From positions 65,941,279 to 66,005,278 of the forward strand of contig CM018680.1 in NCBI GenBank assembly GCA_009363875.1: a stretch of DNA of 64,000 bases, given 5' to 3'. A program made the translations under genes and the position numbers. This document shows, piece after piece, positions 1 through 9,952 of this stretch (the stretch's first letter is position 1; each line of letters opens with the position of its first letter). The notes under the pieces were generated by a model that was not told the origin of the DNA, ran no database searches, and saw only the letters and a list, made by a program, of their open reading frames with translations. Source of the stretch: Mikania micrantha (lineage: Eukaryota; Streptophyta; Magnoliopsida; Asterales; Asteraceae).

Positions 1-3000
1 TCTTTTGGTGTCGTCTTATTTGAAGTATTGTGTGGGAGGTTATGTTTTGAATACAATGATGGTCGGTTTCATAGTCTAGTGAAAATGTGGAAGCAAAGCT
101 ATGATCAAAAGAAGCTAGATCATATCATATTTCAAGATTTGAATCAGCAAATGGATCCAAGATCTTTGGAAATCTTTTCAAACATTGCATATCAGTGTTT
201 GCAGGATACTTATAATCAACGGCCAACTATGACGCGAGTAGTGGAAGAACTTGAGATTGCACTTAAAATTCAGGAAGAACTTGAAATTGCACTTAAAATT
301 CAAGAAGCTTATGATTTGAAAAGGTATGAAGAACTAATTGCACTTCAAATTCAAGAGACTTATGGTGTGCCCTTGGACTATGAAAGATTGATAAAAACAG
401 CGGTGCCTCCTCTAATCTACACATCACAAGAGGAACTCAAAATGCTTCTCTTGAAAGGGATCATCCTTAACATGGGAAAAACGGTATGTAATTTCATAGA
501 TTTTCATCATGAATGATATAACAAATCTTGATTTATAGAATGTTACACATATTTATAGATTATTTTATTTAATTTTTTGCGTGGATAGTTTGTTTCACTC
601 AATAAAAATGGAGAACATTGTGAAATGATATCAGCAGCAGAATGTTTGGAACCAATTGAAAGTTTATATAACAAATACTCATATGAATATAATTCAAGGT
701 AATTTGTGTTCTTCCTACCTATTGATTCTAGATTTTTGAGACTATGGTGTTGTTTGTTTTTTCTAAAAACGTATGTGCAGTCTCTTTTATCTGCGCTACG
801 CAGACAACATGCATGTTGAGATATATATATATATATATATATATCTATTATCTATTATATATAATAAATCAAAATAAAAGAGGACACATGTCATTCATCT
901 AAACTATCATCACAATAATTTTCCCGCTTCTCTCTCTTATTTAATGCATCATACATTAAATAATAATATAAATTATTGAATACACATTTATACATTTTTA
1001 AATTGAAAATATTTTTTAAGATATTAAACATATATTAATATAAAAAATACTTTTTTTTCAAAATCAAAATTATTATAAAATAAAAAATATTGAAAACGGT
1101 TTTCTAAAATAAAATTTTTGGAAAACAAACTTTGAAAAAGTAATATTGAAAAAAACAATATTATTATTTTATTACTTAAAGTATTAAGTTTTTCAAAATT
1201 TAAATCATATTTTATTTTAAAAAATTGACTTATATTATAAAGATTTTCATTAATGACTATATATTTTTTTTTGTATTTAACCCGTGTTGCTAACCTAGTA
1301 TATATATATATATAGAATGTTTGTTTTTTTCGAACGTCTGCGTGTGCTCTTCTTGATGCAGATTTGACCCATCCACTTCTATGGTCTTCTAAGGTCTGCA
1401 GAGACCACCCATCACCATCGACCACCACCGTCGGCCACCACCACTACCACCGCCACCGTTGGCCACCACTGTCCGCCACCGCCGCCACCACCGTCGGTCA
1501 CCCCCACCACCACAATCACTGTCAGCCATCATTACCATTACCATAGGCCACCACCACCATCTGCCACCACCACCACCATCATCCGTACACCACCATCAAT
1601 TTATTTTAATAGTCAATAGACGTTAAAATACAAACACTCTTACAGACATTTGGTCCCTCTGCAGATGTGATCCACAGACTACGTACATTTTACCTCTTAA
1701 AAACAAACACATATATATAAATAAATCATCATTGTTGTTTCTTGGTGCAGATTTACAATGGGCAGCTATATTGCATTTAATAGGAACTTCAAAACACGAA
1801 TCCGAACCCAGTTCTTGTCATCAAACACAATATACACAGTAAACATTGTGTTCAAACTTATCAACATGAACCCAAAAATCAAATCACCTTATGTAGCACT
1901 TAAATACCATTTACTAGGGAACACACAATCCTTCCTTGTGTCCCTTGCAAACGAGAGAGAAGATGGATGGTTGATGGCTGAATTGTATGTTCTTGCAATC
2001 GAAAGTCGAAATGTTGACCTTGAAATTATATTCGAGTGCTCAACGCATCATTTTTCTTCTGTTTTAGTAGTTGAAGGAATCGAGTTTCGACCCATGGAGA
2101 AAGTAAGTTGTCTGGTTCATCCATTTACATCAGTTTATTTTCGTGAAAATAGATATTTAATTTGCTTCAAATGAAATCAATTTGATGATGTTTTTATAGG
2201 TGGAAGATGAAGTGTTGGAGGATGAGAAGGTGGATATGCAACCCAACTTAGATTTAGACACATTTTGGGAACAAAAATTGCCAACTGATTATGAAGAGAT
2301 ACTCAAGTTGTTAAAATATGAGGTGAAATGGATAACAAAGAAAGAACTATACTTTGTTCTTTGTGAAGGATTCCCAATCAACAATGGTCAAGAGGTAATT
2401 TAGAATTAACTGATTAACATATTATGTACTTGTAATATTTTAAGTATGGTAAAATGAACAGGTTGGGTCGGATTAGGTAACGGTCAGAACATGTGTGGGT
2501 CATGATTAGTTTTAAGTAAAATCAGTTTGGGTCTAGATTGGTCTTTTTTTTAAAAACATCAATTTAGTTCAAGTTAAAACGATTTGTAAGTAAACAAATA
2601 GTTTATTTGTATAATTTTTAGTAATTTTATTATCAAATATATTATTGATAACTTTTACCCATTTGATACTATTTTATTTTTATAGTTTTTAAATTAATTA
2701 CCCATCTTGACCCTCAATGTATTAAGTTAATATTCATCTCAACCCGTTCTATGTTATGATACTACCATTTTCAACTCAAAATACAATAATTATTCACCCA
2801 ATTTAACTCATTTTTCTTGCTTTGGATCAAGATTACATGTCTATATTCATTTAATTACTGGGTTAACTTAGAATTAACACACACACACATATATAATATT
2901 TTCTTTGGATATATTATCAGTGGTTTTATCTTTCGAAAGATGGGAAGAAATGTGGCATGCTACCAGCAAGAACAACCTTGCAAAATGACAAGTTGAGATG

Positions 3001-3633
3001 GCTTTCTATACCTGCAACAAGGTTGATCTTTCTTTATCTCCAACCCATTTCTTGTTTGCCGGTTAATCCAAAATTCTTTACCAAAGAAAACACAAAATTG
3101 CAGAAAATCTTGCATATCATATGTAGTAGTTTACAACTTAAAATGTTGCTTCAAATGTTTTTTACCCCTTTCTATTATGGTTTTTTTTCAGGTTTGGGGA
3201 AGCCGCTGTACTTAACGACGAAGGATTCGTCATCGTTAGCGAGATCAAGTCGCAACTACTATCACCTCAAACAAGATATGCATGCTATCTTGTCTACAAA
3301 TTACCAGAAAACCATTTTGTATCTGAAGTTCCTATAACAGTGATGGATAAAACTTTGTCCTCATTTGTTTGGGACTTAACTGATTTCTGGTTTATCCATT
3401 TACTTAGTCCTCAAACCCCAGTTATTAAAGGGAAACATGACGCGAACAACCGCAAGCGGAATCGTGGACGTAACATGAAAGGCCTTCCACAAGCAAGGAA
3501 ATATGGTTGGATGGAAGTAAAAATTTGGGAATTTCAAACTGGTTTTGTCACTTTGACTCATTTCATGAGACTTGAATTGAACATGTCCCTTAAGGGCCTT
3601 ATTGTGCAAGGCACTGAATTTAAACCCTTATAG
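1..3633 (+). CDS. Receptor-like kinase with two C-terminal PP2-like domains, 5' end outside window (gene A)
   Basis: Partial gene. Exons read from GT-AG sites with consistent phase: 1-483, 589-698, 1751-2102, 2200-2394, 2921-3021 and 3192-3633 (TAG stop), together 560 codons before the stop. Exon 1 holds only the C-lobe of a Ser/Thr protein kinase (it begins SFGVVLFEVLCGR, subdomain IX); the ATP-binding and catalytic loops lie upstream of the window. Exons 2-4 encode a first PP2-like beta-sandwich (SLNKNGEHCEMISA, FKTRIRTQFLSS, EREDGWL, VVEGIEFRP). Exons 5-6 encode a second (WFYLSKDGKKCGMLPAR ... YGWMEVKIWEFQTG ... VQGTEFKP). PP2 domains are carbohydrate-binding phloem lectin-like folds; the kinase resembles membrane-proximal signalling kinases, but no ligand or pathway is visible. 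Codons 83-101 contain an in-frame tandem duplication of an EELEIALKIQ unit. The paralogue at 52501-55071 has the same exon phases. No disabling change is seen, so it is probably functional. Confidence 0.88.
699..1750 (+). other. Intron 2 of gene A, enlarged by AT-rich DNA and a probable small transposon
   Basis: Intron bounded by AAG|GTAATT and GGTGCAG|A. The equivalent intron of gene B is about 606 bp; this one is 1052 bp. It holds AT dinucleotide runs at about 823-844 and 1298-1314, an AT-rich block 850-1310, and a CCACC/CACCAC-rich low-complexity block at about 1405-1595. About 1317-1711 is a candidate MITE: the ends TGTTTGTTTTTTT and, inverted at the right, TGTTTGTTTTTAA match for roughly a dozen bases, and both sides carry CTGCAGA-type motifs. 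I could not define a clean target duplication. Confidence 0.45.
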
Positions 3634-3875
3634 GCATTCTTATTAGAGCATTGCATGTATTGACCAAATGTTGTTTAAAGAATTATATATGTTTCCATGC
3701 ACACTTCTTTTGGCATTCTAGTATACATTAGCTAGGGATGCATGTCCTATAAGTTCTTATTGTGAGCTAGCAAGCATGAGGTGGTTTAAAGTTACTTAAA
3801 TTTAAAATACTTTAGACTATTGTAAGTAAGGCTAGATTGTAACATCTATGAATTTTGTAATAAATATTTACATTC

Positions 3876-3881
3876 AATAAA
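3876..3881 (+). terminator. Putative polyadenylation signal of gene A
   Basis: AATAAA 243 bases after the TAG stop of gene A, preceded by AATAAATA at about 3859 and T/G-rich sequence (TTTTGTAATAAATATTTA). The position fits a plant near-upstream element. No transcript evidence is available. Confidence 0.45.
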
Positions 3882-4370
3882 GAAATTTATGACATCATTG
3901 GGATTTTTTTTCTTTCTTTACACAAACACATATAAACATAGGTGTATGTATATGTAAACAATTTAAATAAACATTTAACATATATGTACATTAAAAAGAA
4001 AATTAAATATACATATGTATATATACATATCATTATGCAATTTAAAGTTCATAATAAATATTATAATATTTAAAAATTATTTATAAGTAAATAAAATAAT
4101 AATACATATAAAAATATATTAGTTACAAATCTTTATAAACTGTATACATAATTAAATAAATAATACAAATGATTATGTTTTAAAATTTTATAAATATAGT
4201 ATGACACTAAAATAATGTTTTTATTAAAAAACATAATCAATTTATATTAATTAGAAAGCTTAAATATAATTTTTTGCAATTAAAATAAAGGGTTATAAAA
4301 GTTGAGGGTTAAAACTTGACAGAAATGAAAACTAATATTAAGAAGGAAAGAGGAGGGACTGGAAGTGTGA
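3882..4370. other. AT-rich intergenic DNA, no gene seen
   Basis: Highly AT-rich with short ATATAC/TACATA runs. No open frame with recognisable content and no clear inverted or direct repeat. Confidence 0.6.
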
Positions 4371-5575
4371 CAATCCCAAAGTGTGTCACCCCCTTACCCG
4401 GTTATCTCTCTACCCGACCCACACCCACATTTCGACATTCTCAACCCGTTCTATCAATCAGTCGATTACAGCTAGATTACATCAATCGGTCTCGATATGG
4501 CAAGGATTTCAGCCGCGTAAACAATCCAAACCATTAATTTCTTCGATCAATTGGTGTTAATGCGGTAATCCTTTCCAAATTTCGAACGAACAACCGGGAA
4601 TTTAAATTCATCAAACTCGTGCATAAAAACCCAATTTATTCGACCCTAACAACCCTTTCAACCACTCAAAACTTTCTGTGAACTCAAGACAAATTTACAT
4701 GTTGAATCAATCGCAAATCAAGACCCCCTAAGGTTCGGCCGATCGTCTCTTCTGCTACAACTTGAAACCAGTCCAAACGAAACCCAAGGTACCCATTCTA
4801 TACATCATTAGAGTTGTCTTTCTATCTAGAACAAAAGCCCCTTGCTTCTTTCAACAATCGTGACCTAGAATTCGAGAATTGATCAAAGGAAAGGGTTAGG
4901 GTTTTCTTTGTTCTTGAATCTGAAAAGGGAAGTTAAACGTGGCCATGTTAAAACCATTTAAAATGGATTGTTGTAGCAAGCGGATCTCTAGATCAACCGG
5001 TTATTACATGTTGTGTGTGTGATGGGCCGCGGGTTCTAAACCGGGTCAGGCCGGTTTTTGTACCATTTTTATCATTTTAATTATTATCTTTTAATTAAAA
5101 ATTCATTTTTAAATTCTACTTTCACAGAAAATTCTTTTTATTTAAATCCTACTAGTTTGTTAAATAATAATAATAATAATAAATGTATATAACAATAAAG
5201 TATATAACATATAAGCATAAATAATTATGTTTTAGTAAATTAATTTCTTAAGATATTATTCAGTAACTTTTTTTATGAAAATTTACATATTTCATAAAAT
5301 AAATATTTTTGTCTTTACCTAAATGTTTTAATTCTAACCTATGAGTTATTTTAATTTTTAAAAACACCATATATATTTTTTTATAAACGTATATGTTGCA
5401 TTTCTATTCAAATAAATTCTTGACATTTTATTTTAAAGTCTTATAAAATATAAAACTAAATTTTCTTTTGAACAAAAATATTATGTTTCAATTAAAAATA
5501 AGTTCTTTTTAGAAATTTTGGTAAACTAAAACTTTATCAAACCATCATTTTATAGAATATATTTTGTATCTAAAA
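4371..5575. mobile_element. Probable old LTR-like fragment flanking the host element
   Basis: Begins TGTGACAATCCC followed by a second LTR-start-like TGTCACCCCC, resembling the TGTCACACCCCC start of the nested element's LTR in this orientation. It continues with LTR-like text (GGGTTAGGG, GGGCCGCGGG) and then AT-rich sequence up to the TAAAA target site of the host element at 5571-5575. No partner LTR or coding domain was found, so this is a relic call only. Confidence 0.3.
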
Positions 5576-6379
5576 TGTAACATCAGTGCCGGACGCGTGC
5601 CGGAACAGTGATCGTAACAGTAAACATGTACAGTGATTCAGGTACACATTTCGTTAAACTATGTTTAGACTAATTATACATTTGATTTTCATGAAACTAT
5701 TAAACGATTGTCTGAATCTGACTGAAACCTTAGGGTTTAACAGTCAGAAAACATGTCAGACAACACAGTGTTGAAACACGAATACATGATGTGATATTAG
5801 TTGTATAAACGTATGTGAGGTTTAACAAAACAAAACCTTAACAGTTGTCGTTTCAGAATGCTAAACCGACGTGTTATTCGTATAGGTGACGATCTGTACG
5901 AATAATTCTGACAGTTTAACGTCCTGAAATCATGACTTGACAGTAGAAAACAAGAATCAGAAAGCCAAACCATCGACGTGTTCGTTCGAATGACGATTCG
6001 AACGAATACGCGCGATGGTGACGCAATCTGATTAAACGATTACGAAAACGAATAACGATACGAACGATCATAATTTCAAAGAAATATTATATTTCTTATT
6101 TTACAATTTTGAAACTCATCATGAAATAATTTTACTTTAACTATCTTAATTTAAATCGTGAACAAATTATCTAAACGCGAAAAATTTAACGAAACGCGTA
6201 AACTATTAAAAAATTCGATATTTATTTATACGTAACGATATTTAATATAATTCCTAGTAATATTTATAATTTAGTCATCCTAAAATATTCACTTTGTTTT
6301 ATTTTACGAAAGAGCCGCGTAACGTGTCGGATACGCGACGAGATTACGAACCGAGCAACCGAAACGAACCCGAACCACC

Positions 6380-6420
6380 TCGGGGTATATAAACCTTTGA
6401 TGAGTGCATTTATTTCATTT
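6380..6420 (+). promoter_or_regulatory. Putative LTR promoter (TATA box and start region)
   Basis: GGGGTATATAAACC at about 6382-6395 is a strong plant TATA box, followed about 30 bases later by TTTATTTCATTTTCAC and a CT-rich stretch (CCTTTCTCTCTCTAG) typical of plant LTR leaders. The identical site occurs in the 3' LTR near 27408. If used, the leader before the Gag start would be about 3.5 kb. The solo LTR at 34085-37639 has a matching GGTATAAGAG plus CCTTTCTCTCTCTA layout. Confidence 0.6.
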
Positions 6421-6818
6421 TCACAAAATCCTTTCTCTCTCTAGCCATCAAAACCGTTCACCTCTCTCCTCACCACCAAAAATCACCATCTTTGATCTTT
6501 GAAGCTCCATAACTAGCTCATTTCTCCACCAATTTGCGTGATTCTTGAACCCACACGAAGCCATTGACGAGATCTACACGAAAGTACAACTCATCTGAAG
6601 ATCTAGCCACGAAAACTTGAGGTATGAGGCGTTAAAGTAACTGAAAAATAGGGTTTTCAGCATAGTTATTATGTTGTTCGAACCACACATCTAGCTGGTT
6701 AACTTTTACGGTTTTGAACCTCAAGCCCATGAGAAACATTAGTAGCATAGCCATATGACAACCTTATCACCACCCATGGTCGATGAAGATGATGAGGTGT
6801 AAACAGTTCGCGAGAAAC

Positions 6819-7200
6819 GAACCTGCGTGCAACAGCTCTCATCCATGGCGAACCATTGTTCTACTGACGAACCTTTCATGCTGGACAACGAACCCTTGCT
6901 TCGTAGATCATCTTCAGCCGAACTCTCCCACAGGTCACGAACCATAGGACCAGAAGCCACGAGCCATGGCGAACCCATGGTGGCCGAACCCTTGAGCTGC
7001 GAACCCTACCCTCTGCACGAACCCAGCCACACCTTTTCATCTACGAACCCTATAACTCCGGCGAACCCTTCCTTAGTCGCCGAGCTTCACATGCACAGCT
7101 ACGAACCCTCTTTAGCCGAGCCTTTGGAGGGTAACGAACCCTTGTGTTATCCTCAGTTTGATAAACGAACCTTGGCACTAAAATCCCAGAAGGTTCGCTG
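6819..7200 (+). repeat. CGAACC motif array in the LTR
   Basis: About 15 copies of CGAACC(C/T) in 380 bp at irregular 15-45 bp spacing. The same array recurs in the 3' LTR (27845-28226), and a similar array is found in the different solo LTR (about 35690-36090). The motif falls in all three reading phases, so it is more likely a nucleic-acid-level signal or simple expansion than a coding repeat. Confidence 0.65.
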
Positions 7201-7264
7201 CCAAAGGGAACCGATCTTGACCATTTTCCAGTCGAGGTGGATCCCGGCCATCTCATATCACTCG

Positions 7265-7645
7265 GCTAATGGGCTTAAACAACTAACACTTATAATTGGC
7301 CCATTAATCTGCCTTCAAGTCCAACACCCATACCTTCGGCCCAGAAATCATTGATAACCGGCCCATGTGTTTAGCCACGTAATCTTTAATCGGTTCACTT
7401 ACATACACTCGGCTTATGTTGATTGATATGGCCAAGTCCATACACATGACCAAGGCCCAAGGACAAATATCTAGGCCCAACCGAAGGCATTTGATCCTAT
7501 GGGCTTAATGCGGCCCAAAACTCAGTCGAAAGCCACGAGGCCCAATCAACAACCCATTCGGCCCATGTTGGCCCAATAGGCCCATGGTCTCACCATTCGG
7601 CCCGAGATCTCTGATTTGGCCCAAAGTGAATTAGGCCCACAAGTG
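7265..7645. repeat. GGCCCA motif array in the LTR
   Basis: About 15 GGCCCA/TGGGCC-type hexamers in 380 bp, mostly in the GGCCCA orientation; the second copy lies in the 3' LTR at about 28291-28671. GGCCCA is the core of plant site II elements bound by TCP-class factors, normally found near promoters of housekeeping genes. A regulatory role here is inference. Confidence 0.6.
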
Positions 7646-8239
7646 TTAGACTAGAGTGAGTAATTGGACTAATAAATCTTAGTTCAATTGACTTGGAATT
7701 ATCAATATAAACAATTAGTAACATGATATTGTTTTGAAATTAATGAATTCCTTAAAGTCTAAGACATGGTTTCTTAAAAAAAAAAAAAAATAAAATACTT
7801 GCAAATGCAAATAAGGATCAAATCAAATGATCAAGAAGGTTAGTATTAAACTAAATGGGGTTAAGTGACCTTAACCTCTATACCGAGAGACTTAGGGCCG
7901 AATGAAGACCGAGACTCCAAAGTGTTAACCTACTTTAGGCTAACATCCTCACAAGCACAAGTATATACAACGCGTACTTATAAAATACTACATCATGAAA
8001 TCAATACAGGAACGTGAACATCATATCAAGTGCAAACAAAGAGAGCGTGCATTCCTATTCTATTTAGTCAAGTACTTCGGACCTAAAGTGAGTTCATTGT
8101 CCCCTTTCAAACTTTTTGTTTTAAATTCGGGACTGAGAAGCATGTTAAACATTTTTATCAAAATGTTATTTAATGCTTTAAACATAAACATGATTGCTTA
8201 TGATGGAAACCTTTATTTTAAGCTTGATGCTTAAAATCA

Positions 8240-8535
8240 ATTGTTGATTACTTGATACGATTACATGATTCTTGATACAATTACATGAGACTTGATTCAA
8301 ATACATGAGACATGATACAAATACATGATACTTGATTCAATTACATGCGATGTGATTCAATTACATGAGACATGATACAAATACATGATACTGGATACGA
8401 TTACATGATACTTGATACAATTACATGAGACTTGATTCAATTACATGAGATGTGATTCAATTACATGAGACATGATACAAATACATGATACTTGATTCAA
8501 TTACATGTGACTTGATACTATTACATGCTACTAGG
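8240..8535 (+). repeat. ~20-bp tandem repeat array in the LTR
   Basis: About 14 imperfect units of the type TTGATACAATTACATGAGAC, varying at the dinucleotide before CATGA and at the final triplet. The same array is in the 3' LTR at 29266-29561. Confidence 0.85.
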
Positions 8536-8565
8536 CCATCATACATGTATCTAACCATAGACTAC

Positions 8566-9060
8566 GTAATTGCTGAACGTCTGGTATTCCAGAGCTTGTA
8601 CCTATGGGGTGAGATACATGTAATAACATAAACGTAATGATACTCAGCTATTACCTGGTTATAAGTGACATGTAATTACTGAACGTCTGGTATTCCAGAG
8701 CTTTTGTCAGCTTATATGAGGTATGTAAAGGCTAAACATGAAAGTATCGATTCTAAGCTATTACCTGGTTATAAGGGACACGTAATTGCTGAACGTCTGG
8801 TATTCCAGAGCTTGTGTCGGCTTATATGAGGTATGTAAAGGCTAAACATAAACGTAACGTTACGGAGCTATTACCTGGTTATAAGGGACATGTAATTGCT
8901 GAACGTCTGGTATTCCAGAGCTTTTGTCGTCTTATAAGAGGTATGTAAAGGCTAAACATGAACTTGTTGAATGCTAAGCTGTTATCTATATAAGAGACAT
9001 GTAATTGCTAAACTTCTGGTATTCCAGAGCTTTTGTCTGCTTATAGGAGATATGTAATTG
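8566..9060 (+). repeat. ~110-bp tandem repeat, five units, in the LTR
   Basis: The core GAACGTCTGGTATTCCAGAG recurs from about 8574, 8680, 8790, 8900 and 9009 (periods 106-110 bp; the last unit is diverged as AACTTCTGG). Each core contains the short palindrome CTGGTATTCCAG. Units also share GCTATTACCTGGTTATAAG. The same array is in the 3' LTR at about 29592-30086; one of the two LTR-LTR differences (8678) falls here. Confidence 0.88.
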
Positions 9061-9387
9061 CTAACCTATGTGTGTGTGAATCTATGATGCTTGATAAACA
9101 TGATGAGAAACTAACACGTACGAATACATTAGACATGAAAACATTGAAACAGATAACAAAGGCTTTGATGAGGATTGAGTTGTTTGGTAGGTAAAATGCT
9201 TAATTATTATTAACAACAATGTCATATCCGGGTTAGTATGTGGTGGGATGTTGGCTAGGGCTTGTTCCCTTACATATGCCCTATATATAAGCATACCGAC
9301 TTGGATATTACAAGTGGAGTTAATGAGGTTAAGGTTTTACCGAAGGAGGTTTGTGAAACTATTTTTAAACTTATAAACTATATGAAC

Positions 9388-9433
9388 TCACCAACCGTTG
9401 TGTTGACTTGATCTTTTTACATGTTTTCTCAGG
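9388..9433 (+). promoter_or_regulatory. Conserved U5 motif ending in a splice-acceptor-like CAG|G
   Basis: ACTCACCAACC ... GTTGACTTGATC ... ACATGTTTTCTCAGG. Closely similar sequence appears in the nested element LTRs (13356-13400 and about 22457-22500, minus strand), the solo LTR (37302-37351) and the LTR fragment at 31546-31592, about 290-365 bases before the LTR 3' end where that end is known. Its pyrimidine-rich TTTTCTCAG|G ending resembles a plant 3' splice site. Function is inferred only. Confidence 0.5.
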
Positions 9434-9799
9434 TGAAGGACAGGTTTAAGCATAAGCTCTTGGATTTACATACTAGGCTGCCCAGATAGAGGACCTAGTA
9501 GACTTTTGGAAGAAGCACATATTTTGTTGATGATACACATTACTTTTGATATCTTGTATATATACAAGATATAAACATTTTTCTTCTGATTAGGTTTACT
9601 GAGTTAAATTGCAGAACATTGCTATTGTAATTTAACTTTGTAATCCTATATATCATTTGATTGTGCTTTAGATATTCTTAAACATTGATGCTATGTAAAC
9701 AATCTGATCATCATGATTATCATCCGCGATATCACGCCCCGGGAACCTTCCGCCCGGCGGGGACTCCGATCCAACCCCGCCGGCTCGGGGTGTGACAGA

Positions 9800-9813
9800 T
9801 TGGTATCAGAGCT
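9800..9813 (+). other. Primer-binding site (initiator Met tRNA) of the host element
   Basis: TTGGTATCAGAGCTC two to three bases after the LTR end (TGTGACA|GA). TGGTATCAGAGC is the standard plant gypsy/copia primer-binding sequence, complementary to the 3' end of initiator Met tRNA. Confidence 0.93.
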
Positions 9814-9952
9814 CAAGGTTATAGAGAATAATAGGTCATTTACTAAAATGGTTTGGCCTAGACTATAACTTAGGGACCCTCATGTAGAGAACTTAAGACT
9901 TAAGTTTGCATTATGTTTTCTGCGTTCGATCATTGCACTAACCAAAATTCTT

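Larger units (their letters stand above)
5576..9797 (+). repeat. 5' LTR of the host element (4222 bp)
   Basis: TGTAACATC...GGTGTGACA. Modular: AT-rich U3 to about 6380; a TATA box near 6385; a CGAACC-motif array 6819-7200; a GGCCCA-motif array 7265-7645; a run of 14 A at about 7776-7790; a ~20-bp tandem array 8240-8535; a ~110-bp tandem array 8566-9060; and a conserved CACCAAC...TTCTCAGG motif at 9388-9433. The open frames inside it (for example 6827-7354) show mixed phases of the repeated motif and are not convincing genes. Confidence 0.95.

Noticed and set aside
1364..1546. His-rich small protein in intron 2 of gene A
   Set aside because: It is translation of CACCAC low-complexity DNA inside a candidate MITE within an intron.
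6827..7354. 175-codon open frame in the host LTR (copy at 27853-28380), rich in EP dipeptides
   Set aside because: The EP pattern comes from the CGAACC array, but the motif falls in all three phases (giving NP or RT elsewhere), there is no known domain, and antisense frames of similar length overlap it.
8240..9060. CRISPR-like repeat array
   Set aside because: Eukaryotic LTR context, no unique spacers, unit lengths vary and repeats are continuous.
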